A stretch of DNA of 64,000 nt from Bradyrhizobium rifense (GCF_008123425.1 NZ_VSSS01000007.1:90675-154674); one strand, 5' to 3'. Positions 36,955 through 46,510 are shown, counted from the stretch's first letter. Program-made: numbers and translations. Notes: generated by a model not told the origin, from the letters alone.

Positions 36955-37770
36955 ATGAGATCGCTCGCCTTGCTCTGCCTGCTTGCCTTCGTCACGCCCG
37001 CACGCGCGGCTTCTCCCGAGCAGCACTATCTCGATCTGCGCGACCGCTACATCGCCAAATTCTCCAAGGCCAAGGAGAGCGACGAGACCTTCAAGCAGCA
37101 CGATGCGGCGCTCAACGAGCTGACCGGCGTGCTGCGCGGCCTGGTCGGTCCCGTCACGATCAAGGGGCTGCCGGCCGACGGCAAGTCGAACGCCGACACG
37201 CTGTTCAAGGGCGACAGCGGCTTTGGCCATCTCGACGGGCTCGGCTTCGCCACGGAGGGCGACAAGCAGCAGGCCGTGGTGACCACGACCGCGCTGCTCA
37301 AGCACTGGCTGCGCGAACACAGCAAGGACGGCATGCCGCAGGAGATCGATTCCGCATTCCGGTCGGACCGCTTCTACTATCAGGCGATCCAGGACTCAGC
37401 CTTCGCCAAATATGCGGAGTTGCCGATCACGAAGCCCGCATCCGCGAGCGCCGCAGTCGCCGTGCTCGGCGTGCGCGGCAATGGCGATCTGAAGGGGCCA
37501 CCGCACGAGATCGACGTGGTCGCGATCCAGGGCGACAAGGTGTTCTTCCTTGCGGCGACCGACGCCATCAAGACGGCCGAGATCCCGGCCTGCGAGAAGG
37601 TCTGGAAACAGATGATGGCCAAAAAGGTCCCGGAGGATTCCATGGCGAAGGAAGACCAAGCGATGGATGCCTACACAAAATGCTTTGCCAAGGAGGCGCC
37701 GGGCCAGAGCTGGTTCACGGCGGCGGTGAAGAAGGCGCAGGCCCAGTTGGACATGCTGCCGCTGCGGTAA
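36955..37770 (+). CDS. Secreted protein of unknown function
   Basis: I do not recognise this 271-residue protein. It has a clear signal peptide (MRSLALLCLLAFVTPARA) and a mostly helical, charged mature part beginning SPEQHYLDLRDRYIAKFS. Two cysteines (in EIPACEKVWK and YTKCFAKEA) could form a disulfide. The start at 36955 is chosen because it places the signal peptide at the N-terminus. It is divergent from the PilZ-HTH gene. Confidence 0.7.
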   Translation: MRSLALLCLLAFVTPARAASPEQHYLDLRDRYIAKFSKAKESDETFKQHDAALNELTGVLRGLVGPVTIKGLPADGKSNADTLFKGDSGFGHLDGLGFATEGDKQQAVVTTTALLKHWLREHSKDGMPQEIDSAFRSDRFYYQAIQDSAFAKYAELPITKPASASAAVAVLGVRGNGDLKGPPHEIDVVAIQGDKVFFLAATDAIKTAEIPACEKVWKQMMAKKVPEDSMAKEDQAMDAYTKCFAKEAPGQSWFTAAVKKAQAQLDMLPLR

Positions 37771-37821
37771 GGCCGAAGCGCGCGCCATGCAGAAACAGTC
37801 ATCAAAGCAATCGCGGCGCGC

Positions 37822-39003
37822 TCAGATCGTGAAATCCCTCGCATGGAGGTCTGCCGTGTGGACCCCGGCTAACGTAATCGCGTCGTTGGTCGTCAGATGG
37901 ATCACGGCATTTCCCGAGCTGTCATCGCTGATCAGGCTCAACAGCGCCTTCCAGCTCGCGAAGCCATAATCATGCAAATTGATCACATCGTGCTCTGGCG
38001 CCGTGCTGCCGACGGCGCGATTGCCTTGATCGAAATCATGGATCACATCCAGGCCGGAGCCCTTGTCGAAGACGAACTTATCGTTGTTCGGCCCGCCCCA
38101 AAGCTGATCATTCCCGGCCCCGCCGTTCAGGATATCGTTGCCGCCCTTGATCGAGCCGGGCGCGGAAGGAGCGTAGTGCAGGGCGTCGCCGACCAGGGTG
38201 TCGTTGTGCGACCCGCCAATGAGGACATCGTTACCGCCGCGCGCATTGCCTGACATGGTATCGGCGTCGCCGATCAGCGCAACGGACTGCGAACCGTTGG
38301 GATCACTCACACCGAAAAAAGCCGTGAGAACGTCGTTGCCGCCGCGAGCATCGCCCTCCAGAAAACCTGCATCCCCATACAGGGTGGCGCCTCCGTTCTC
38401 GGCATCGCTTCCCACCACGAGGGTGAGGACGTCATTGCCGCCGTGCGCATGATCGGACATGGTGATGGCGTCGCCGTAAAGTCCCGCGGAGCCGTCCTGG
38501 TTAGCCTCGAAGGCGAGCAGCGTGTCGTTGCCGCCATGGGTGTGTCCCGTCATGGTGGCGCCATCGCCGACCAGAGTGTTGGACGATCTGCCCCCGAATA
38601 CCCCGACGATGTTGTCGTTGCCTCCCTTTGCGTGATCCGACATAACGCCTTCGGTGTCTCCATAAAGCGAAAAGCTCGTGAAGACCGAGTTCTTGCTGCT
38701 GGCATAGAGCGTGTCATTGCCACCCTTGGCGTGGTCAACCATCGATTGCGCATCGCCGTCGACGATGACGGTGTCCTCGAAGCCGGCCAGGCTAACCGCG
38801 AGCGTGTCGTTGCCGCCGTGGGAATGACCGTCCAGCGTCGCGCCGTCGCCGACGAGATCAAGAAAGGTCTGGGTGCCTATGCTCACCGTGATGGTATCGT
38901 TGCCGCCGCGGGCATTGGTCGGGAAGTCGGGATCTCCGAACAGCGTTTCGAATTGCTGGTCCCCAATCGCGAGCGTGATCGTGTCGTCAGGCAAATGGCG
39001 CAT
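37822..39003 (-). CDS. GGND-repeat (RTX-like) calcium-binding protein
   Basis: This is a 393-residue acidic protein made of nine repeats, each ending in GGND (at 33, 63, 94, 127, 157, 188, 221, 256 and 287), with a period of 30-35 residues and the consensus GDA-x-x-M-x-x-H-A-x-GGNDTL. Near 290-310 there are canonical nonapeptide turns (GGAGNDQLWGG). The C-terminal ~80 residues form the kind of domain that carries the type I secretion signal (VIHDFD...INLHDYGF). There is no N-terminal signal peptide and no HlyB/HlyD-type exporter in the window. Probably secreted; function unknown. Confidence 0.8.
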   Translation of the reverse strand: MRHLPDDTITLAIGDQQFETLFGDPDFPTNARGGNDTITVSIGTQTFLDLVGDGATLDGHSHGGNDTLAVSLAGFEDTVIVDGDAQSMVDHAKGGNDTLYASSKNSVFTSFSLYGDTEGVMSDHAKGGNDNIVGVFGGRSSNTLVGDGATMTGHTHGGNDTLLAFEANQDGSAGLYGDAITMSDHAHGGNDVLTLVVGSDAENGGATLYGDAGFLEGDARGGNDVLTAFFGVSDPNGSQSVALIGDADTMSGNARGGNDVLIGGSHNDTLVGDALHYAPSAPGSIKGGNDILNGGAGNDQLWGGPNNDKFVFDKGSGLDVIHDFDQGNRAVGSTAPEHDVINLHDYGFASWKALLSLISDDSSGNAVIHLTTNDAITLAGVHTADLHARDFTI

Positions 39004-39168
39004 GACAGCAACTCCGAATTCGTTCGCGGAAGCCGGCGGTCGGAAAAAAGATATCGCTCGCGAAACACGGCGACCGTGCGGCGATGATGAAGGCTACCAA
39101 GGGTTGATGACGGAGATTTGCCTAGAACTGGACGTCATTGCGGCGGAGCACAAGATGAAGCCGCAGGG

Positions 39169-40362
39169 CTATGCGCTGAGACCCAAATTCCAGCCGCGCC
39201 CGCCTTCGCCAAAAATCTCGTGGCCGGTCGCCGTCACCACCAGCGTATCCTCCAGCTTGATGAAGCCGCGCTTGGGATGCTTCATGGTGGTCTCGATCGA
39301 GACCACCAGGCCGGGTTCAAGCGGCAGCCTTGCATCGACATCATCATAGGGAACCGGACCCGTGGCGGTCAGGCGAGGGGCCTCGTGGCTGACGAGACCC
39401 ATGCCGTGGGCCAAAAACTCCGTGCAGCCACGCTGGCTGATCTGGGCGAGTTGCCGCTCGGCCGCGACGTAGATGTCGCCGCCCATGGCGCCCGGCCTGA
39501 CCGCGCCGAAGGCGGCGCGCTGGACCGCTTCGATCTCGGCGAGATAATCCTTCAGTTCGGTATCCGGCTCGCCGAGCACGGCCATCCGGGCGAGGTCGCC
39601 GATATAGCCGTGATAATTGCCGCCGGAATCGAGCGACAGCACGTCGCCTTGCTCCCAGCGCTGCGACGATGGCGCCCGGTTGTGGCTGCTGCCGCAGGCC
39701 AGCAGGCAATACTCAAACGTCAGTCCGCGGTTGGCCTCCGCGACACGCAATGCATCCGACAATTGCTGCTTGGTGGTGCCCGGGCCATGCTGCGAGATCA
39801 CCTCCAGCATCGATGCGATCACGAGCTCCGAGGCTGTCTTGAGCTTGGCCAGTTCCTCCGCCGACTTCACCGCGCGCAGCCGCTCCAGCACCAGTAGCGC
39901 GTCCTTGAGCTCGGCGCCGGGCAGGGCCTCGGCCAGCGCCTTGCCTGCGTCCATCGGCAGGAACGCCATCTCGACGCCGATCCGCTTCATCGGCACGCCG
40001 GCGTCCTTCAACGTTGCGACGGCGCGCATCACGGCGTCGACCGAGCCGTTGGACTCGGTCCGAACCTGCGGCACCCAAGGCGGCGCCACCGCGCGCTGGT
40101 GGGTTTCCAGCCTGTGGCCGACATAGGCGGCTTTCTCCGGCGCACCCTTGGGATAGACCAGGACCGGGAGATAGCGGCTGATGCCCATGGCATCCATGTA
40201 GTCGAAGAAGATCGCGCGCTCCGCGCCGAGCATGTACTGCACATTGTGCTTGGACGTCACGATCAGGACGTCGAGGCCTGCGGCCTCCATCAGGCGATCG
40301 AGCTTGGCGGCATCGAACGGAATGGCGCGCGAGTTGCTGGTGCGAGCGATGTTCTCCTGCAT
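39169..40362 (-). CDS. M24-family peptidase (Xaa-Pro aminopeptidase-like)
   Basis: This 397-residue protein has an N-terminal creatinase-like domain and a C-terminal pita-bread metal domain. Dimetal ligands are visible: LSLDSGG and YIGDLAR (two Asp), AHGMGLVSHE (His), SIETTMKHP (Glu) and IKLEDT (Glu). Family members cleave Xaa-Pro dipeptides or act on creatine-like compounds. It is cytoplasmic and lies divergent from the carboxylesterase, with 294 bases between them. Confidence 0.88.
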   Translation of the reverse strand: MQENIARTSNSRAIPFDAAKLDRLMEAAGLDVLIVTSKHNVQYMLGAERAIFFDYMDAMGISRYLPVLVYPKGAPEKAAYVGHRLETHQRAVAPPWVPQVRTESNGSVDAVMRAVATLKDAGVPMKRIGVEMAFLPMDAGKALAEALPGAELKDALLVLERLRAVKSAEELAKLKTASELVIASMLEVISQHGPGTTKQQLSDALRVAEANRGLTFEYCLLACGSSHNRAPSSQRWEQGDVLSLDSGGNYHGYIGDLARMAVLGEPDTELKDYLAEIEAVQRAAFGAVRPGAMGGDIYVAAERQLAQISQRGCTEFLAHGMGLVSHEAPRLTATGPVPYDDVDARLPLEPGLVVSIETTMKHPKRGFIKLEDTLVVTATGHEIFGEGGRGWNLGLSA

Positions 40363-40656
40363 GACGAACTCCCAATGGTGGCGCGGCTTGAGTGGCTGCG
40401 TCCGTTGTCTGGCATTTCCTGGACACGGATTGTGAGCCGGGAACGGGGTTCTGGATAGCCCTGGCGTCGGCCCAACCCTCCTTCTTCACCTAGGAGTGAG
40501 CTTGCCGGCGCTCAGCCGGCCATCCGGTGCAACATACCGTTTTGTTCTCAAACCATTCCGATACGGCATTAGTGCTTAGGCCTGCACTCGTCCAATGTAG
40601 TCCGCAAATCAACAAGAGAGCCATTGGCAACGACCGATGGCCGCGCGGAGGAAACC

Positions 40657-42315
40657 ATGAGGCTCAGCAGGCTGCTTTCCATTGTCGCATTGGCAGGGCT
40701 GATCGTTTCGCCCGCCATGGCCCAGACGCCAGATGCCGCCATCGCCGTGGAGGGCGGGCAGATCCGCGGTGTTGCGTCCGATGTTGCAGGGGTCACCATC
40801 TACAAGGCGGTGCCGTTCGCAGCACCACCGGTCGGCGACAACCGCTGGAAGGCACCTCAGCCCGTGGTGCCCTGGTCGGGCGTCAAGGACAGCAGCGCAT
40901 GGCCGAACCGGTGCACCCAGCTCGCCAGCGCCAATCCGCCGGGGACGTTCTACTACAATGAATATTATTGGGACCCGGCGAAGGATCCCAAAGACAGCGA
41001 AGACTGTCTCTATCTGAACATCTGGGCCCCCGCGAAGCCCGTCAACGGCTCGCTCCCGGTGATGGTGTACTACCACGGCGGCGGCAACCGCCACGGCAAC
41101 AATTCCGAGGTCGAGTTCAACGCGGCAAAGCTCGCCGCCAAGGGCATCATCGTCGTCTCGGCGGCCTATCGCCTGAACATCATGGGCTTCCTCGCCTTGC
41201 CCGGAATGAAAGAGGAGGGCGCTGGAAATTTTGCGATCCTCGACGCCGTGGCGGCGCTGAAATGGGTGCACAACAACATCGGCGCGTTCGGCGGTGATCC
41301 CGGCAAGGTGACCATTGCCGGGCAATCGGCGGGCTCGCGCAATGTCAGAAGCGTTCTGTCCACGCCGCTCGCCAAGGGCCTGTTCCAGCGCGCGATCATG
41401 CACTCGAGCCCAACCGTGATGGCGCAGCCGGGAAAGCCGAACTACGTGACGCTCGCGGACAAGACGGCCGCGGCCGGTCCGGTCTTCGAAAAATCCTTTC
41501 CCGGCAAGAGCCTCGACGATCTCAGAAAGCTGCCGGCCGAAGAGTTCTACAAGGATCCGGCCAAGATCGACGCCATGTACGCCGTGACCAGCAACATGTA
41601 CGCGGTCATCGACGGTCATGTCCTGACCACGGACTCGGTGGACCTCACGAAGGAGGGCGCCCTCAACGGCGTTGACGTCATCGTCGGCACGGTCGCCGAC
41701 GAGCGGACGGCGCTGGACGGTGCGCCGGACAAGGTCATGGACATCACGGCCTTCCATGCCTATTGGAAAAAGCTGCTCGGCGAGGAACTCTACGCCAAAT
41801 ATGCGTTCGAGAAGCTCTACCCGGCGTCCAACGAACGCGACGCCTACCGCCAGCACCTCAAGGCCCAGGCTGACCTGCTGCTCGAGCAAAACCGGATCGC
41901 GGGTTCGCTCCTCACGGCCAGAAACCCGGCCAGCAAGGTCTACGTCTTCTACTTCAACCATCCGACACCCGGACGCGATCGCGAATTCTACGGCGCGTGG
42001 CATTCGTCCGACCTCTGGTACACCTTCAACTCGCTTCGCAACGAGCCCGGTCAACGCCAGTGGGCGTCCTATGATTTCGAGCTGGCGGAGCAGGCCTCCT
42101 CGATGTGGGCCAATTTCGTCAAGACGGGCGATCCCAACGGCGAGGGCTTGCCGGCCTGGCCCAAGGCCAGCCGTTCCAACAACGGCACCTACATGTCATT
42201 CGCCGAGACATCGACCGGCGCGACCAGCGCCTCGCCGTATCTCGGCACGACAGCCGAACGCCGCAACGCGCTGTTCCACGATTACCAGATGACGTTCTAC
42301 GGCGTGAGCGAGTGA
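40657..42315 (+). CDS. Type-B carboxylesterase, secreted
   Basis: This 552-residue alpha/beta hydrolase belongs to the carboxylesterase type B family, which includes p-nitrobenzyl esterases. It has a signal peptide (MRLSRLLSIVALAGLIVSPAMAQ), the oxyanion-hole HGGG (140-143) and nucleophile S224 in G-Q-S-A-G. The start has GGAGG a few bases upstream. A periplasmic ester-cleaving role fits the transport and degradation genes that follow on the same strand after the LysR gene. Confidence 0.9.
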   Translation: MRLSRLLSIVALAGLIVSPAMAQTPDAAIAVEGGQIRGVASDVAGVTIYKAVPFAAPPVGDNRWKAPQPVVPWSGVKDSSAWPNRCTQLASANPPGTFYYNEYYWDPAKDPKDSEDCLYLNIWAPAKPVNGSLPVMVYYHGGGNRHGNNSEVEFNAAKLAAKGIIVVSAAYRLNIMGFLALPGMKEEGAGNFAILDAVAALKWVHNNIGAFGGDPGKVTIAGQSAGSRNVRSVLSTPLAKGLFQRAIMHSSPTVMAQPGKPNYVTLADKTAAAGPVFEKSFPGKSLDDLRKLPAEEFYKDPAKIDAMYAVTSNMYAVIDGHVLTTDSVDLTKEGALNGVDVIVGTVADERTALDGAPDKVMDITAFHAYWKKLLGEELYAKYAFEKLYPASNERDAYRQHLKAQADLLLEQNRIAGSLLTARNPASKVYVFYFNHPTPGRDREFYGAWHSSDLWYTFNSLRNEPGQRQWASYDFELAEQASSMWANFVKTGDPNGEGLPAWPKASRSNNGTYMSFAETSTGATSASPYLGTTAERRNALFHDYQMTFYGVSE

Positions 42316-42327
42316 GAGCCCCTCCAG

Positions 42328-43374
42328 CTAGCGTCCACGCCTGAGCTCCTCGGTCGCGCGCCGGAGGACGTCGTGAAGCCAGTCGTGCGATGGCTCGCCC
42401 TCGATGCGTTCGTGCCACAACAGCCGGACCTCGACCGGGGTCGTGGCGTAAGGCAGCTCGCATGTTGTGATTGCATGCGCGCGCGCGAACGCCCGCGCCA
42501 ATGGCCTCGGAACGATGGCCGCCAATTCCGAGTCCGCGAGCAGGGCGGGCAGGGCCAGGAAGTGCGGCAACGAAACAGCTATTCGCGGGGGCCGATCGCT
42601 TTCGGACAGCGCCCGTTCGAGCGCCGCGCGGTCGTACATTTCCGATCGCCTGGCGAGGCCGCGCTCGGAGATGAAGCCTCCGATCGCTCCCTCCTGCTCG
42701 CCGCCGAAGGAGACAACGACCAGCGGCATGCGCGCCAGAGCCGCGTTGTCGATCCGGCCGAGCTTGCGCTTCCCGCCCACGATCAGCACGTCGTCATATT
42801 CGAACAACAGCGACGTCCGGAAGCGGCTCGGCGGGTCCGAGAAGACGCCGATCGCAACGTCGATGCGACCAAGGTCGATCTGCTCGGCAAGGTCGATCCG
42901 TGTCACCGGTTTGATGATCAGGTCGATCGCCGGCGCCTCATGCCTGAGTATCTTCAGGAGCGGTGAGGCCAGCACCATCGTGGTGAAGTCGTTGGCGGCG
43001 AGGGTGAACTGCCTGGTGGAAGCGGCCGGAACGAAGCTCGGCAGTTCGACCGCCGCTTCAAGCGACCGCAGAGCTTCGCGAACCTGCGGCGCCATCGTCA
43101 ATGCGCGCGCTGTCGGCTGCATGCCGGTCGCGGTGCGCACGAACAAATCGTCTTCCAGCATCTCGCGGAGCCGGGCGAGCGAGTGGCTCACGGCGGATTG
43201 ACTGAGGGCAACGCGCTGGCTTGCCCGCAGCACGCTTCGCTCCTCCATGACGGCGTCGAAGACCTTGAGCAGGTTCAGGTCCAGGGTCTTGAAGGAAACA
43301 GCCACGAGCAGAATACCGTCGCAGGCGGATCGCGCGCCCGTTGCGTACCTGCGATCGTTTCCAGTTAAGGCCAT
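42328..43374 (-). CDS. LysR-family transcriptional regulator
   Basis: This is a LysR regulator of up to 348 residues. The HTH (LNLLKVFDAVMEERSVLRAS, then SQSAVSHSLARLREML) lies at about 32-80, so the first ~23 residues may be extra; a GTG at 43305 is an alternative start. The C-terminal half is the periplasmic-binding-like effector domain. It is divergent from the ABC solute-binding gene and convergent to the esterase, the usual place for the local regulator. Confidence 0.88.
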   Translation of the reverse strand: MALTGNDRRYATGARSACDGILLVAVSFKTLDLNLLKVFDAVMEERSVLRASQRVALSQSAVSHSLARLREMLEDDLFVRTATGMQPTARALTMAPQVREALRSLEAAVELPSFVPAASTRQFTLAANDFTTMVLASPLLKILRHEAPAIDLIIKPVTRIDLAEQIDLGRIDVAIGVFSDPPSRFRTSLLFEYDDVLIVGGKRKLGRIDNAALARMPLVVVSFGGEQEGAIGGFISERGLARRSEMYDRAALERALSESDRPPRIAVSLPHFLALPALLADSELAAIVPRPLARAFARAHAITTCELPYATTPVEVRLLWHERIEGEPSHDWLHDVLRRATEELRRGR

Positions 43375-43533
43375 ACGCGGCGCCGACGCAACCGAGCAGG
43401 GTGCCCGGACCGCGACGCCAGGCCGCGCGCGTCACCAATCTGAAAGCGGTTCAGGATCACTCTGCAAGAGTTTCACTTCCGCAATTGCGCGATCCCGTCA
43501 TGATCGCGGCGCCGGATTTGGAGGAGACGGGCC

Positions 43534-44742
43534 ATGACATCCTGCGGGATATCGATCGGAATTGTTGGACTAGCACTGGCGCTGTTGACGGCGCCCGCCA
43601 TTGCGCAGGATGGTCCCGTCAAGCTCGGCGTCCTCACCGACATGTCCTCGCTCTACGCCGACAACGGCGGCCAGGGCTCGGTGGTTGCGGCGCAGATGGC
43701 CGTCGACGATTTCAACGGTCAGGTGCTCGGGCGCACCATCCAGATCGTTGCGGGAGACCACCAGAACAAGGCCGATGTCGGCGCGACCATCGCCCGGCGG
43801 TGGCTCGAAAATGAAAATGTCGAGGTCATTCTCGACGTGCCGAACTCTGCCGTCGCACTGGCGGTGCAGGGCATCACGCGCGACAAGAAGAAGCTGTTCA
43901 TCGCCACCGGCGCCGCTACGTCCCGCCTCACCGGCGACGAATGCTCGCCGACCGGGATCCACTGGACGTACGATACCTACGCGCTGTCGCAGGGAACGAC
44001 GAAGGCGATGTCGCGTCTCGGCGCAAACTCCTGGTTCTTCATCTCGGTCGACTACTCCCTCGGGGCCCAGCTCGAGGCCGACAGCCGCAAGGTCATCGAC
44101 GCCATGGGCGGCAAGGTGATCGGCGCCGTGAAACATCCGATCAACACGCCGGATTTCTCATCCTTCCTGCTCCAGGCGCAGTCGTCGAAGGCGGACGTGA
44201 TCGCGCTCGCCGATTCCGGCGGGGACTTCATCAACGCGGTCAAGCAGGCCGGCGAATTCGGCGTTGCGCAGCGGCAGAAGCTTGTCGGGTTGCTCGTCTT
44301 CATTGCGGACATTCACAGCCTCGGGCTCCAGAGCGCCCAGGGCCTGATGCTGAGCTCGGCGTTCTATTGGGACCTGAACGAGGACACGCGCGCGTGGTCG
44401 AAGCGTTTCATCGCGAAAACCCAGAAGGTCCCAACCATGATCCACGCCGGCACGTATGGCGCGGTGATGCACTACCTCAAAGCAGTGCAGTCGGCGGGCA
44501 CGCTGGATGGGCCGACCGTCGCCGCCGCGATGCGCGCAATGCCCGTGAACGATTTCATGACGAGAAACGGCCGGATCCGCGACGACGGCCGGCTGGTCCG
44601 CGACATGTATCTGTTTCGCGTCAAGGCGCCCGAGCAGTCCAAATACAAGTTCGACTATTACGAGCTCCTGGCGACGATACCGGGAGAAGAAGCTTTCCGG
44701 CCGATGGAGCAGGGCGGATGTCCGTTCCTGAAGAAGTCATGA
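43534..44742 (+). CDS. ABC-type solute-binding protein, branched-chain/aromatic family
   Basis: This is a 402-residue periplasmic binding protein of the LivJ-like family (type 1 fold), with a signal peptide ending near APAIAQ. The first strand KLGVLTDMSSLYADNGGQGS is typical. Members bind branched-chain amino acids, amides, urea or aromatic acids. No permease or ATPase genes are next to it, so it must use partners elsewhere or serve as a receptor. Its TGA overlaps the nitroreductase ATG (ATGA), tying it functionally to that gene. Confidence 0.9.
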   Translation: MTSCGISIGIVGLALALLTAPAIAQDGPVKLGVLTDMSSLYADNGGQGSVVAAQMAVDDFNGQVLGRTIQIVAGDHQNKADVGATIARRWLENENVEVILDVPNSAVALAVQGITRDKKKLFIATGAATSRLTGDECSPTGIHWTYDTYALSQGTTKAMSRLGANSWFFISVDYSLGAQLEADSRKVIDAMGGKVIGAVKHPINTPDFSSFLLQAQSSKADVIALADSGGDFINAVKQAGEFGVAQRQKLVGLLVFIADIHSLGLQSAQGLMLSSAFYWDLNEDTRAWSKRFIAKTQKVPTMIHAGTYGAVMHYLKAVQSAGTLDGPTVAAAMRAMPVNDFMTRNGRIRDDGRLVRDMYLFRVKAPEQSKYKFDYYELLATIPGEEAFRPMEQGGCPFLKKS

Positions 44743-46007
44743 TCGACCGGGGCGTCGCGGCCCAGAGCCGTATCGACGAGATCATCGCAGGCCGTTTTGC
44801 ATGCCGCGACTTCTCGGGCGCGCCGGTCGGGCGAGGGACCATCGAGCAGATTCTGCGCGTGGCGCGGTTTGCGCCAAGCGGTGCCAACATCCAGCCCTGG
44901 CGCGTCTACGTCCTGGCCGGCGCCGCCAAGGAGCGGGTGTCGGCGGCGCTGCGCGAGGCGCACGAAACGGCCCGCGACGAGCACGTCTCGGAATACAGCT
45001 ACTACGCCAGCGACCTGCCCGAACCCTACCTGCAGCGACGACAGGCGTTCGGCCAATTGTTCTACAGCTCGCTCGGCATCGCCCAAACCGATACCGAGGC
45101 CAGGAGCGCGCAGACGGCAAAGAATTATGCGTTCTTCGGCGCTCCCGTCGGGCTGATCGTCACCATCGACCGGCGCCTGCAGGTCGGGAGCTGGCTCGAC
45201 CTCGGCATGTTCGTCCAGAACGTGCTGCTGGCTGCGGCAGGCCACGGGCTTCAGTCCTGTCCGCAGGAGACGTTCTCCAGATATCACCGCATCCTGCGCC
45301 CGCTGCTGTCGATCCCGGCGGAGCAAATGGTGGTGTGCGGCATCTCGATCGGCCGAGCCAGGGACGAAACCCGGGGCAGGCTGATGCCGCGTGCGGACAT
45401 TGCCGAATTCGCCGCGTTCGCGGGGTTCGAAGACCAGTGTGCAACCGAAGTTGAAAAGGACACGGCCATGGGAAGCCGAGAGGACCTGATTCAGAGCAGC
45501 ATTCCTTTTCTGCGCGAGGTCAAGGATATGACACCGGGCGCAGAGATGGAGCGGTGGCTTAATGAGACATACGGAGAGGACAGCCAGCTCTACCGGCACC
45601 TGGCGCGCCTGATCAAACGCGGCGTCGAGGAAGGCTGGGCGGCCAACCAGGAGGTCGATGGTCCCAACTACCGGCGCAGCCGCATCCTGGAGCCAACGCC
45701 CGACACGTTCCAGTTCAGCATCACGGCCGTCTACATGAACAGCACCGACCCGCGCCGCTTCAAGGACGAGGACGACCACGACGTGCTGCGCGGGCAGTAT
45801 CACGGCCATCCCTATGGGGAACTGAACCTGGTCGTGCCGCTGGACAAGGGCGCCGAGCTGAAGGGGCTGCAGGGCTGGCAGGGGCCGGGCTGGACGGCGC
45901 CCGATCCCGGCAGCCGCCACTATCCCGAGGTCCGCGGCGGCGCCGTCATCGCGCTGTTCTATCTGCCGGCCGGACGCATCTCTTACGACTTCGCCGCGCC
46001 GTCCTGA
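44739..46007 (+). CDS. Nitroreductase fused to DUF4863 (hydroxylaminobenzoate lyase-like)
   Basis: This 422-residue frame joins two proteins. Residues 1-225 are an FMN nitroreductase (RFACRDFSGAPV, RFAPSGANIQPWRVY, AAAGHGLQSCPQE). Residues 244-422 are a DUF4863 domain (SREDLIQSSIPFLREVKD, YHGHPYGELNLVVPLDKGAE, GSRHYPEVRGGA), the family of 4-hydroxylaminobenzoate lyase PnbB. In known pathways a nitroreductase (PnbA) and PnbB are separate and convert 4-nitrobenzoate to protocatechuate. Here there is no stop between them, but an AAAAGGA site seven bases before Met244 (45468) could also start a free lyase. Start at 44739 overlaps the binding-protein stop; 44718 is an alternative. Confidence 0.8.
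   Translation: MIDRGVAAQSRIDEIIAGRFACRDFSGAPVGRGTIEQILRVARFAPSGANIQPWRVYVLAGAAKERVSAALREAHETARDEHVSEYSYYASDLPEPYLQRRQAFGQLFYSSLGIAQTDTEARSAQTAKNYAFFGAPVGLIVTIDRRLQVGSWLDLGMFVQNVLLAAAGHGLQSCPQETFSRYHRILRPLLSIPAEQMVVCGISIGRARDETRGRLMPRADIAEFAAFAGFEDQCATEVEKDTAMGSREDLIQSSIPFLREVKDMTPGAEMERWLNETYGEDSQLYRHLARLIKRGVEEGWAANQEVDGPNYRRSRILEPTPDTFQFSITAVYMNSTDPRRFKDEDDHDVLRGQYHGHPYGELNLVVPLDKGAELKGLQGWQGPGWTAPDPGSRHYPEVRGGAVIALFYLPAGRISYDFAAPS
45454..45470 (+). promoter_or_regulatory. Internal ribosome site and ATG of the DUF4863 part
   Basis: AAAAGGA followed seven bases later by ATG at 45468, in frame with the upstream nitroreductase. The codon after it begins the segment (GSREDLI) at which free-standing family members start, as I recall them. 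This suggests the fusion arose by loss of a stop codon and that a separate lyase may still be made. Confidence 0.5.
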
Positions 46008-46510
46008 TTGCCGACCGAACGATCTCGCGTGGCGCAATTCGCGGGCGCCATTCGTTTCGAAGCAAGCACAGCCTGAGGCCCGCGCGGCGACGATGCGTCG
46101 CGATGGCCGCGGCCTGCGAGGCCGGCCTTGACTGGAGAGGAGGCACTTCAGCGACCAGACGCCAAGTGACCACCGACCCGGACAGCCATATCCGTAATTC
46201 GCATAAGGTATATTATGGAATATATTTATACCCAATTGGATCAGTTATTTAGGCGAAGCTCCTGCCACAACGCCTTCGCTGCCAGCTGATCTTTGGCCTG
46301 ACCATCGATCGTCGTCTCAGCTCTTGACGGCTACTGTGCATGGGGTTGTTTTCGCCTTTTTGAATCCGGCCCATCTGCCGAAAGCCGATATTGCCGTGCC
46401 CTTGTCCGGCTGCAATAAGCGAGCTTCGCGAGATCGCAGATGACTGCTGACCGGACGTCCGTATAGGTTTGCGTCTCACAACAAGAACAAACTTCCGAGG
46501 AAGCAGACCC
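46008..46510. other. Intergenic region with AT-rich island
   Basis: 503 bases with no gene I can support on either strand. From about 46195 to 46250 the DNA is strikingly AT-rich compared with its surroundings and contains nested palindromes (see the next entry). The rest is unremarkable. It probably holds the promoter of the TRAP transporter genes. Confidence 0.6.
46207..46232. promoter_or_regulatory. Palindromic candidate operator in AT-rich island
   Basis: GGTATA (46207-46212) and TATACC (46227-46232) are exact inverted copies, enclosing a second palindrome TATATT-ATGG-AATATA (46209-46224). GGTATA/TATACC half-sites resemble GntR-type operators often linked to TRAP transporter genes. It lies about 280 bases before dctP. 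Confidence 0.4.
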
